A stretch of 16,637 nt of DNA from Nitrospinae bacterium RIFCSPLOWO2_12_FULL_45_22 (GTDB taxonomy: Bacteria > 2-12-FULL-45-22): positions 1-16,637 of the forward strand of contig MHDQ01000024.1 in assembly GCA_001803565.1 (NCBI GenBank). The letters run 5' to 3'. The notes under the pieces are model-generated. The model saw only the letters and a list, made by a program, of their open reading frames with translations. It did no database searches and was not told the origin of the DNA. Positions 7,346-14,115 of this stretch are shown here, in pieces (position 1 is the stretch's first letter; each line of letters begins with the position of its first letter). A program made the position numbers and the translations under genes.

Positions 7346-7569
7346 CATAAGCGCTAACTTAAAACAGAGCTGTAATTTTACTTTGATTAAAATATTGAAT
7401 ATCGAACAAGGAATAATGAATGTCGAAGGAACTGATTTCAATTTTTGTCACAAGCGTAAAAACCGCTAAAGAAAAGAACAGGAAAACTTCATAATTCGAA
7501 ATTCCTTGTTCGATATTCGATATTCAATACTTGTTTTAATCAGACTGTTAAATTAAGTTAGCGCTTATA
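7346..7569. mobile_element. MITE-like element with 16-bp TIRs and 11-bp flanking direct repeat
   Basis: The terminal inverted repeats are ATAAGCGCTAACTTAA (7347-7362) and its exact complement (7553-7568). Homology continues inward: AACAGAGCTG on the left pairs with CAGACTGTT on the right with one indel, and ATTGAATATCGAACAAGGAAT-like arms pair in the interior. The word TCCCTAAGCCC occurs immediately outside both ends, at 7335-7345 and 7570-7580, as expected for a target-site duplication. The element is about 224 bp and encodes nothing, so it would need a transposase supplied elsewhere. It lies between the ffh promoter and the ffh ribosome site. I cannot assign it to a named IS family. Confidence 0.65.
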
Positions 7570-7601
7570 TCCCTAAGCCCAGGGATCGGAGGAGGATTAC
7601 A

Positions 7602-8930
7602 GTGTTCGAAAACCTTGCAAATAAACTGGAAGGGATATTTAAGAAGCTTCGGAGCCGGGGCAGGCTTAGTGAGAGCGATGTTAATGAAGCCTTGCGGGAG
7701 ATAAGAGTCACCCTCCTGGAAGCCGATGTAAATTTTAAAGTAGTTAAGAGGTTTATTGAGCAGGTGAGGGTTAAGGCTATTGGCCAGGATGTTCTCAAGA
7801 GCCTAACCCCAGGACAGCAGATAATAAAGATTGTCCGGGATGAATTGACTATGCTGATGGACCCTGGCAGCCTGAAAGGCCCTATTAAACCCGCTGCCTT
7901 CCCTTATATAATCTTTTTGGTCGGGATTCAGGGTTCAGGAAAGACCACTACCGTGGCCAAGCTGGCCCTTAATTTCAAGAAAGAGGGTTTTAATCCCTTG
8001 CTCGTAGCTACTGATGTGAAACGACCCGCGGCTGAGGAACAGTTGGAGATTTTAGCTCGACAGATAGGGGTAGGGGCCTTCAGGCGGCAAGGTAACGAGG
8101 GGCCGGTAGCTATCTGCCAAAATGCCTTGCAAAGGGCCCAGTTGAACAAAAATAACCCCATAATTGTAGATACTGCCGGTCGCTTCCATATTGATGAAGA
8201 ATTGATGGCCGAGTTGATAGGGCTTAAAAATAATATTAACCCCCAGGAAGTCCTATTGGTAGCCGATGCTACTACGGGCCAGGAGGCAGTAAATATTGCC
8301 TCTACCTTTAATGACAGATTAGGAATTGATGGGATTATCCTCACTAAACTGGATGGTGATGCCCGGGGTGGTGCTGCTTTATCCATGAAGGAAGTGACTG
8401 GTAAGCCCATAAGATATATTGGCATTGGGGAAAAGCTAGATGCTATAGAGCCATTCTACCCGGATAGGTTGACCTCCCGTATCCTGGGTATGGGCGATAT
8501 TCTAACCCTGATAGAGAAGACCGAGGCGGCCATTTCCCAGGAGCAGGCCCGAGAAGTCGAGAAAAAGATTCGCGAGCAGAGCTTTACCCTGCAAGATTTT
8601 AGAGAACAACTCCGGCAGATAAAGAATATGGGCCCTATAGACCAACTTATCGGTATGATCCCGGGAATGAGCCGGATGAAAGGGTTGCAGGTAGAAGAAA
8701 AAGAACTGGTAAAAATAGAGGCTATAATTAACTCTATGACTCCCCATGAACGGCGGAATTATGCTATAATAGATGGGAGTCGAAGGAGGAGGATTGCTAC
8801 GGGCAGTGGCACCAGTATCCAGGATGTTAACCGATTATTAAAACAGTTTGCTCAAACCAGGAAGCTCATGAAAAAACTGGTCCAGCCCGGTAAAAAGACC
8901 AAAGGGAATTTCCTTGATCTATTTCGGTAA
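7602..8930 (+). CDS. ffh: Signal recognition particle protein (SRP54 GTPase)
   Basis: 442 residues, typical length. Ffh binds 4.5S RNA and signal sequences of nascent membrane proteins and docks with FtsY at the membrane. Domains: N helical bundle (1-95), G domain with P-loop GIQGSGKTT (108-116), TDVKRPAAEEQL (137-148), DTAGR (190-194) and TKLDGDARGGAAL (248-260), then the M domain (about 327-430). The M domain contains the Met-rich finger region QLIGMIPGMSRMKGL (348-362) and the RNA-binding helix-turn-helix around SRRRRIATGSGTS (393-405). The start is GTG at 7602, chosen for the GGAGGAGG ribosome site and the standard MFENLANKLE N-terminus. It is the first gene of the conserved ffh-rpsP-khpA-rimM-trmD-rplS cluster. 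Confidence 0.98.
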   Translation: MFENLANKLEGIFKKLRSRGRLSESDVNEALREIRVTLLEADVNFKVVKRFIEQVRVKAIGQDVLKSLTPGQQIIKIVRDELTMLMDPGSLKGPIKPAAFPYIIFLVGIQGSGKTTTVAKLALNFKKEGFNPLLVATDVKRPAAEEQLEILARQIGVGAFRRQGNEGPVAICQNALQRAQLNKNNPIIVDTAGRFHIDEELMAELIGLKNNINPQEVLLVADATTGQEAVNIASTFNDRLGIDGIILTKLDGDARGGAALSMKEVTGKPIRYIGIGEKLDAIEPFYPDRLTSRILGMGDILTLIEKTEAAISQEQAREVEKKIREQSFTLQDFREQLRQIKNMGPIDQLIGMIPGMSRMKGLQVEEKELVKIEAIINSMTPHERRNYAIIDGSRRRRIATGSGTSIQDVNRLLKQFAQTRKLMKKLVQPGKKTKGNFLDLFR

Positions 8931-8949
8931 AAAATAGGAGAGAGAAGAG

Positions 8950-9183
8950 ATGGTGAAGATAAGATTAAAAAGGATGGGAACTAAGAAAAGGTCCTTCTAT
9001 CGCATTGTTGCTATGGATTCCCGGGCACCGAGGGATAGTAAGTGCCTGGATGAATTGGGCATATACGACCCTATGCAGCAGCCAACCTTGATAAAGGTTG
9101 ATCAGGAAAAGATCAAGAAGTGGCTCGCTCAAGGTGCCCAACTTACTGACACTGCCAGGAGCCTGGTTTCTAAAATAGCGTAA
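8950..9183 (+). CDS. rpsP: 30S ribosomal protein S16
   Basis: 77 residues. The family N-terminus MVKIRLKRMGTKKRSFYRIV and the segment DSRAPRDSKCLDELGIYDP are unmistakable. S16 binds 16S rRNA and is needed for 30S assembly. The C-terminus is at the short end of the family, stopping soon after WLAQGAQLTDTARSLVSK. It lies 19 bp after ffh with a GGAGAGAAG ribosome site, so it is almost certainly co-transcribed. Confidence 0.97.
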   Translation: MVKIRLKRMGTKKRSFYRIVAMDSRAPRDSKCLDELGIYDPMQQPTLIKVDQEKIKKWLAQGAQLTDTARSLVSKIA

Positions 9184-9192
9184 AGTACTTTT

Positions 9193-9258
9193 CTTTTTGG
9201 ACGCAGATGAAGGCAGATTACACTGCGTGGGGATAGATGGACATCCGCCTCCAAAAAA
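9193..9258. repeat. Imperfect inverted repeat between rpsP and khpA
   Basis: Positions 9193-9209 (CTTTTTGGACGCAGATG) pair with 9242-9258 at 14 of 17 positions. The stem occupies most of the 110-bp rpsP-khpA gap. It could be an internal processing or attenuating hairpin, or another degraded interspersed repeat; the GGACGCAGATG words favour the latter. There is no downstream U-tract, so a terminator is unlikely. Confidence 0.4.
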
Positions 9259-9293
9259 TTATCTATAACCTTTAACTAGAGGGAGGTGAACTA

Positions 9294-9524
9294 ATGAGGG
9301 ATTTGATCCTCTATATTGCACGAGCTTTAGTAGATCTACCGGAGGAAGTGGTAGTAAATGAGGTAGAAGGAGAAAAGACCATGGTTCTTGAATTGCGGGT
9401 AGGCAAAGGAGACATAGGTAAAGTTATAGGTAAAGAGGGTAAAACTGCCCGGGCTATGAGGGTTATACTGAATGCTGCCGCAACTAAGCTGAGAAAGAGG
9501 GCTGTGCTAGAGATATTGGAGTAG
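9294..9524 (+). CDS. khpA: KH-domain RNA-binding protein KhpA
   Basis: 76 residues, full length for the family. A single KH fold carries the GxxG loop as IGKVIGKEGKTARAMR (41-56), GKEG being residues 46-49. KhpA proteins bind RNA, usually with KhpB (Jag), and affect cell division and small-RNA biology in several bacteria. Its place between rpsP and rimM is the usual one. The ATG has a clear GGGAGGTGA ribosome site. The sequence starts MRDLILYIARALVDLPEEV, standard for the family. Confidence 0.95.
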   Translation: MRDLILYIARALVDLPEEVVVNEVEGEKTMVLELRVGKGDIGKVIGKEGKTARAMRVILNAAATKLRKRAVLEILE

Positions 9525-9538
9525 CAAGTAGGAAGGCG

Positions 9539-10054
9539 ATGAATGAAGAGCTAGTGACTATTGCTAAGATTGTTAAAACCCAGGGTAATAAAGGCGAGTT
9601 AAAAATCCTTTCCTATGTAGAAGATCTATCCCTATATGCCAAACTAGATAAAGTATATATTGACCAGGGTCATCTGGATAAAGAGCCGAGAGTTTATCAA
9701 ATAGAAAAGTGGAGGAGAAGGGGACAATTTTTGATTATACAGTTCACTGATTGTTATGAGCGCACTGAAGCAGAAAAGCTACGAGAAGCCGTGATAAAAC
9801 TTCCAAAAGACCACTTCAAGCGACTACCGGAAGGGAATTTTTATTGGTTTGAGATCGAGGGATTAGAGGTTTATCAAGATACCGGGAGATACTTGGGAAA
9901 GATAGAGGATATCTTCCCTACGGGTAGCAATGATGTTTATCGAGTAAAGGATGGAGGGGAGGAAATCTTATTACCGGCTACCAAAGAGATAATCAAAGAG
10001 ATTGACCTGGCTAACCATAAGATGATAGTTCATCTCCTGGAGGGGCTGATTTAG
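9539..10054 (+). CDS. rimM: Ribosome maturation factor RimM
   Basis: 171 residues. RimM binds S19 and the 16S 3' domain during 30S maturation. The N-terminal RimM domain starts at VTIAKIVKTQGNKGELKIL (6-24), with the usual G-x-x-G-E motif. The C-terminal PRC-barrel begins at FYWFEIEGLEVY (101-112) and includes the typical IFPTGSNDVYRV (125-136) and ILLPATKEIIKEID (143-156). The ATG has a GGAAGG ribosome site, 14 bp after khpA. RimM is commonly encoded next to trmD, as here. Confidence 0.96.
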   Translation: MNEELVTIAKIVKTQGNKGELKILSYVEDLSLYAKLDKVYIDQGHLDKEPRVYQIEKWRRRGQFLIIQFTDCYERTEAEKLREAVIKLPKDHFKRLPEGNFYWFEIEGLEVYQDTGRYLGKIEDIFPTGSNDVYRVKDGGEEILLPATKEIIKEIDLANHKMIVHLLEGLI

Positions 10055-10057
10055 GCT

Positions 10058-10786
10058 ATGGAGTTCAATGTTCTGACCTTGTTTCCTGGGATGTTCTCTT
10101 CCCCGTTTAACTATAGCATCTTAAAAAAGGCCCAGGATAAGGGTATAATAAGGATCATAGTATATAATATCCGGGATTTTACCCAGGATAAGCATAGGAT
10201 AGCTGACGATTACCCCTATGGGGGCGGTGGGGGCATGGTGCTGAAGATAGAGCCTATAGTAAAGGCCATAGAGTTTGTCCAGACCAGAGGCCCCACCGAG
10301 GCTAGAGTAATCCTTATGAGCCCCCAGGGGAAACTCTTTTGCCAGAAAAAAGCTAAGGAATTAGCTAAAGAGAGCCGCCTTATCATTATCTGCGGCCATT
10401 ACGAAGGGATTGATGAGCGGCTCAGCCATTATTATGTTGATGAAGAGATATCTATTGGCGATTATGTCTTAACTGGTGGGGAGCTCCCGGCCATGGTACT
10501 GATTGATACTGTGGCAAGATTAGCGCCCCAGGCCCTGGGGAACGAGGTCTCTAGTTCCCGAGACTCTTTTTATCATGGGTTGCTAGACTATCCTCATTAT
10601 ACCAGACCGGCTGATTTCTGCGGAAGAAAAGTCCCAGAGGTACTGCTGAGCGGCAACCATCAGGCTATTGAAAAGTGGCGCCGGGCAGAGGCTTTACGAC
10701 GCACCTGGGAGCGGAGGCCTGAATTACTTAAAGAGGCCCCCTTTTCTATGGAAGACCTGGAATTATTGAGCAAGATTTCTTCCTAA
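10058..10786 (+). CDS. trmD: tRNA (guanine-N1-)-methyltransferase TrmD
   Basis: 242 residues. TrmD methylates G37 of tRNAs using S-adenosylmethionine, preventing +1 frameshifts. The SPOUT trefoil-knot motifs are intact: DYPYGGGGGMVLK (51-63), ICGHYEGIDER (111-121) and SIGDYVLTGGELPAM (132-146). The catalytic C-terminal region shows SFYHGLLDYPHYTRP (170-184), where Asp177 is the expected general base. The start lies only 3 bp after rimM's stop, with GGAGGGG upstream, indicating translational coupling. It is followed by a 327-bp gap before rplS. Confidence 0.98.
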   Translation: MEFNVLTLFPGMFSSPFNYSILKKAQDKGIIRIIVYNIRDFTQDKHRIADDYPYGGGGGMVLKIEPIVKAIEFVQTRGPTEARVILMSPQGKLFCQKKAKELAKESRLIIICGHYEGIDERLSHYYVDEEISIGDYVLTGGELPAMVLIDTVARLAPQALGNEVSSSRDSFYHGLLDYPHYTRPADFCGRKVPEVLLSGNHQAIEKWRRAEALRRTWERRPELLKEAPFSMEDLELLSKISS

Positions 10787-10874
10787 GCCCAGAGCTAATC
10801 CCTAAAATAGCAGCCTCAAAGAGGTAAAAATGGAGCTTTTTGGCATTTCAATAACCCTATTACAGGAAGAACAC

Positions 10875-10943
10875 AGAACAAAGAGCAAAGAACAAAGACC
10901 CCCGGCTTCTTATCTTAGCTCTTGGCTCTTAGTTCTTTGTTCT
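10875..10943. repeat. Inverted repeat in the trmD-rplS gap
   Basis: AGAACAAAGA (10875-10884) pairs with TCTTTGTTCT (10934-10943), and the arms continue imperfectly inward (AGAGC/GCTCTT words). The sequence is built from AACAAAGAGC/AAGAACAAAG repeats. Together with the decayed reading frame that follows, it makes up most of the 10787-11113 gap. It interrupts what is usually a tightly packed operon and would be inside the transcript. Confidence 0.55.
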
Positions 10944-10968
10944 ATATTAAACGGGGATACTTACTTAG

Positions 10969-11100
10969 GTGGCGTGGAGGAATGGCAGATGGATGAAGCA
11001 GTCCCATCAAGAAGCCATGGCATTACTTAAACAGATAGAAATAGGGCAAGAGGAAGCAAGAAAAGAGGCATCGGTGAGCACTACCAAATTTTATTTTTAG
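10969..11100 (+). pseudogene. Possible transposase OrfA (IS3-type) remnant before rplS
   Basis: An open frame from GTG 10969 (or ATG 10993) to TAG 11098-11100 encodes about 43 (or 35) residues, containing MKQSHQEAMALLKQIEIGQ and ending SVSTTKFYF. The pattern, a helix around LLKQIEIGQEEARKEA followed by VSTTKFYF, resembles the HTH start of IS3-family OrfA proteins (consensus style: ..LKxIExG..xxxCRxxGVSxxTFYxW). The stop codon falls where the conserved Trp would be. The frame is in neither rplS nor trmD, and a GGAGG lies at 10976-10980. Alternatively it is a chance small ORF. The resemblance is from memory of the motif, not from a search. Confidence 0.3.
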
Positions 11101-11113
11101 GAAGGAGAGAAGG

Positions 11114-11470
11114 ATGGGAGTTATAAAGGAGTTAGAAAGAGAACAGATTAAAGACCCGGCGCCTTCTTTTAATATAGGCGATACCGTAAGGGTCCATGTG
11201 AATATAATAGAAGGGGACAGGGAGCGGGTACAACCCTTTGAAGGAGTTGTTATTGCTCGCAGAGGTAGTGGTCTATCTGAAACCTTTAGGGTAAGAAAAA
11301 TATCTTATGGCATAGGTGTAGAGAAGATATTCCCTTTACATTCCCCCCAACTGCTAAAGATTGATGTGATTAGAAGGGGAAAGGTCAGGAGGGCCAAGCT
11401 GTATTACTTGCGGGAGAAGAGGGGGAGTGCGGCTAAAGTAAAGGAGCTGGGAAGAAATAAAGGAAAGTGA
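11114..11470 (+). CDS. rplS: 50S ribosomal protein L19
   Basis: 118 residues, normal length. Family motifs are complete: [16 protein letters not shown] (17-32), [21 protein letters not shown] (36-56), [21 protein letters not shown] (67-87) and the basic tail [22 protein letters not shown]19 sits at the 30S-50S interface. The ATG has a GGAAGGAGAG ribosome site, which lies directly after the stop codon of the putative transposase remnant. It is the last gene of the ffh cluster; rnhB, a frequent next gene, is absent here. Confidence 0.97.
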   Translation: MGVIKELEREQIKDPAPSFNIGDTVRVHVNIIEGDRERVQPFEGVVIARRGSGLSETFRVRKISYGIGVEKIFPLHSPQLLKIDVIRRGKVRRAKLYYLREKRGSAAKVKELGRNKGK

Positions 11471-11536
11471 GAATTTTAAGAAAGTCCAATTATTTATCGA
11501 AGAAATAGAAAAGATTTAGTCCCCACAATATTGGTC

Positions 11537-11594
11537 ATTAGGTCAGTGCGTTATTGCGTTAGTAGATCATTACGTCATTTCCTGATGACCTAAT
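11537..11594. repeat. Inverted repeat between rplS and the first CNNM gene
   Basis: ATTAGGTCA (11537-11545) and TGACCTAAT (11586-11594) are exact complements, enclosing about 40 nt with GCGTTATTGCGTTAG-like words. It ends 10 bp before the TTG start of the next gene. It may fold and influence translation of that gene, or may be another interspersed element. No U-tract follows it, so it is not an obvious terminator for the ribosomal-protein operon. Confidence 0.5.
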
Positions 11595-11604
11595 AAGATG
11601 TCCT

Positions 11605-12870
11605 TTGGAACCCTCAATTAGTATTATTACTATCAAATTAGGGTTAATTGTTTTTTTGCTCGCCCTATCTGCCTTTTTTTCTGGAGCTGAGGCCTCCCTG
11701 TTCTCCTTAAGCCCCCTGCAGTTTAAGCAACTGGAAGAGAAAGGCCACCCCCGCCACAAAACCCTTACCAGCCTCCTATCCCGGCCCAGACAGCTCATTA
11801 TCTCCATTCTTATCGGCAACGAAACGGTCAATCTCGCTGCCGCGGCCCTGGCTGCCTCTATTGTTATATCCCTCCTGGGAGATGCCAGGAAAGGCTGGGC
11901 GGTAGTTATTATGACCCCGATCCTGATAATAGTAGGGGAGATAACACCCAAGGTTGTTGCGGTAAAGAATTCCCTGCGGGTCTCTACCTTAGTTGCATTA
12001 CCTATGAAATGGTTTATTAGGCTCATTGGCCCTTTGAGATGGCTTTTTAAGGGCATTTCTGAGGCAATTATCGGCCTCTTGGGCGGGCAGGTAGTTGCCC
12101 GGAGCAATATCATTAAAGAAGATATGGTGCGTACGCTGGCCGATGTGGGTGAGCGAGAGGGTGTGCTGGAACCTGCCGAGCGGGAGTTGATCCATAAGGT
12201 CTTTGATTTTGCTGATGCCCCCGTATGTCAGATGATGGCCCCCAGACCCGATATCTTTTCTCTATCCCTGGATTTGTCCATAGAAGAAATTCTGAATCAA
12301 GTCAGGCAGAACCGCCGCTCCCGTATCCCGATATATAAAGACAATCAGGATAATATCGTTGGTATCTTATATGCCAAGGACTTATTGACTTCCAGCCAGT
12401 TTCAGCGGGGCGAAGGCGATATATATTGGCAGGACTTGTTGCGCGAGCCTTATTTTATCCCCTGGAGCAAAAAGGGCCTGGACCTCTTCAAGGATTTTCA
12501 GAAAAAGAAGATTCATATGGCCGTTATAGTAGATGAATATGGGGGTATAGCTGGCCTGGTGACTATGGAAGACTTGTTGGAAGAGATCTTTGGCGAGATT
12601 GAAGAAGAGCCGGAACCTAAAGGAAGACCCTTTGAAATAGTGGCCCCGGATAGCTACCGGTTATCGTCCAGGCTGACCATAAAAGAATTTAATGAGGTAC
12701 TGGAGACTCAATTGTCCGATGAGCAGGTAGATACGATCGGCGGGTTCGTCTTTAGCTTATTCGGCCAGTTGCCTCAAGAGGGAGAAAAGGTACAATACCA
12801 GAACCTTTGCTTTGAGATAGAGGAGGTAAAAGGTACCCGGATCACGAAGATCCTGGTTAAAAAGGGATAA
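11605..12870 (+). CDS. CNNM/CorC-type membrane protein (DUF21-CBS-CBS-CorC_HlyC), copy 1
   Basis: 421 residues. The DUF21/CNNM domain (about 8-150) has four hydrophobic segments (about 8-30, 64-91, 97-117, 124-145), with conserved FFSGAEASLFSL (24-35) and GEITPK (111-116). A CBS pair follows (about 210-333; MAPRPDIFSL, RIPIYKD, HMAVIVDEYGGIAGLVTMEDLLEEIFGEI region), then a CorC_HlyC domain (345-421). Members are Mg2+/divalent cation exporters or modulators at the inner membrane; older annotation calls them hemolysin-like. The start is taken as TTG at 11605, which gives a normal distance to the FFSG motif, but its ribosome site is poor. A stop at 11563-11565 closes the frame upstream. The second copy follows with no gap. 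Confidence 0.9.
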   Translation: MEPSISIITIKLGLIVFLLALSAFFSGAEASLFSLSPLQFKQLEEKGHPRHKTLTSLLSRPRQLIISILIGNETVNLAAAALAASIVISLLGDARKGWAVVIMTPILIIVGEITPKVVAVKNSLRVSTLVALPMKWFIRLIGPLRWLFKGISEAIIGLLGGQVVARSNIIKEDMVRTLADVGEREGVLEPAERELIHKVFDFADAPVCQMMAPRPDIFSLSLDLSIEEILNQVRQNRRSRIPIYKDNQDNIVGILYAKDLLTSSQFQRGEGDIYWQDLLREPYFIPWSKKGLDLFKDFQKKKIHMAVIVDEYGGIAGLVTMEDLLEEIFGEIEEEPEPKGRPFEIVAPDSYRLSSRLTIKEFNEVLETQLSDEQVDTIGGFVFSLFGQLPQEGEKVQYQNLCFEIEEVKGTRITKILVKKG

Positions 12871-14115
12871 ATGGAATACTGGCAACCCTTAACTATTATC
12901 CTATTTTGCTTGATGGCAGAAGCTTTTTTCTCTGGCTCAGAGATAGCCTTTGTTGCGGTAGATAAGATCCGGGTACAGCACCTGGCTCAATCTGGCTCCT
13001 GGGCTGCCCAGTGGGTCTTAAGATTCATAGAGAATCCGGAACGTATATTCTGCGCCATGATCTTCTGTCATAACCTGGCCTTTGTCACCGCGGTAACGCT
13101 GGCTACCTCCATCTTGATTAAGCTCTTTGGGGCGGGGTTAGGCGATCTCTTGACCCTGATATTGGTCTCACCTTTATTATTGGTTTTGGGGGAGATTGTC
13201 CCTAAGAGTATCTTTCAAGAAAGGGCCGATTGGATTACCTTCCGGGCAGTTTATCCCATATGGCTGGCCTCGGTCATATTCTATCCTATCCTCTTCCCGT
13301 TGAGCAAACTAATAGCCTTTATCCAATGGCTGATAGGCCAACAAGACCTCAAGCCTGCACCCTTCTTCACCCGCGAGGAGTTGGATATGATTGTACAGAT
13401 GAGTGGCCAGGAAACCGATGTCGAGCCCGAAGAGCAGATTATGATCCGTAAGATATTTTCTTTTAGCGATACTGCGGTCAGAGAGGCCATGATCCCACTG
13501 GTTGAGGTAGTAGCCGCAGAAGATACCGCCAGGGTCGAAGAGGTTATCCAGAAGATAGCAGAAAAGGGCTTCTCCCGCATACCTATATATCATCAGGAGA
13601 TACATAACATCATCGGGATAGTAAAGGCCCATGATTTACTGAAGGCCCAGGATAGGCAAACCCCGATAAAGGATTTTATCCGGCCTACCTATTATGTGCC
13701 CGAACAAAAACGGATAGATGACCTGCTCCGGGAGATGCAGCATAAGCGGGGTCATATGGCTATTATAGTAGATGAGTATGGTGGCAGTATAGGCCTGGTA
13801 ACCCTGGAGGACCTATTAGAGGAGATCGTGGGGGAGATCGAGGATGAGTACGACCCTAGCCGACAACTCTTCCGCCGCCTGGCTGATGATAGCTATATTA
13901 TTGACGGCCGGATGGAGATAGACCGCATAAATGAAGAATTGGGCCTGGGCTTACCCAAAGGGGATTATGAAACCCTGGGTGGTTTTATAATCAATTATCT
14001 GCAAGCTATCCCTGAGATAGGCCACTCCTTCCAATATGATAACTTGAGCTTCCTGATAAGGTCTGCGACCAAAACACGCGTAGAAGAAGTAAAGCTCACC
14101 CGCCGAACCCCTTAA
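12871..14115 (+). CDS. CNNM/CorC-type membrane protein (DUF21-CBS-CBS-CorC_HlyC), copy 2
   Basis: 414 residues, same architecture as its neighbour. The CNNM domain (about 5-150) contains FFSGSEIAFVAVDKIRVQHL (19-38) and GEIVPKSIF (107-115). The CBS pair (about 205-322) includes RIPIYHQEIHNIIGIVKAHDL (236-256) and HMAIIVDEYGGSIGLVTLEDL (295-315). The CorC_HlyC domain is at about 332-410. The ATG directly abuts the stop codon of copy 1, so the two are translationally coupled and may work as a heteromer. The sequences have diverged clearly, so the duplication is old. Its last 20 bp overlap the 3' end of the convergent RND gene. Confidence 0.93.
   Translation: MEYWQPLTIILFCLMAEAFFSGSEIAFVAVDKIRVQHLAQSGSWAAQWVLRFIENPERIFCAMIFCHNLAFVTAVTLATSILIKLFGAGLGDLLTLILVSPLLLVLGEIVPKSIFQERADWITFRAVYPIWLASVIFYPILFPLSKLIAFIQWLIGQQDLKPAPFFTREELDMIVQMSGQETDVEPEEQIMIRKIFSFSDTAVREAMIPLVEVVAAEDTARVEEVIQKIAEKGFSRIPIYHQEIHNIIGIVKAHDLLKAQDRQTPIKDFIRPTYYVPEQKRIDDLLREMQHKRGHMAIIVDEYGGSIGLVTLEDLLEEIVGEIEDEYDPSRQLFRRLADDSYIIDGRMEIDRINEELGLGLPKGDYETLGGFIINYLQAIPEIGHSFQYDNLSFLIRSATKTRVEEVKLTRRTP

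Noticed and set aside
10830-11030. 66-codon ORF between trmD and rplS
   Set aside because: It runs through the AACAAAGAGC inverted repeat and has no family-like sequence or ribosome site.
11598-11621. ATG at 11598 as start of the first CNNM gene
   Set aside because: It is in a different frame and stops after seven codons; TTG at 11605 is the better start.
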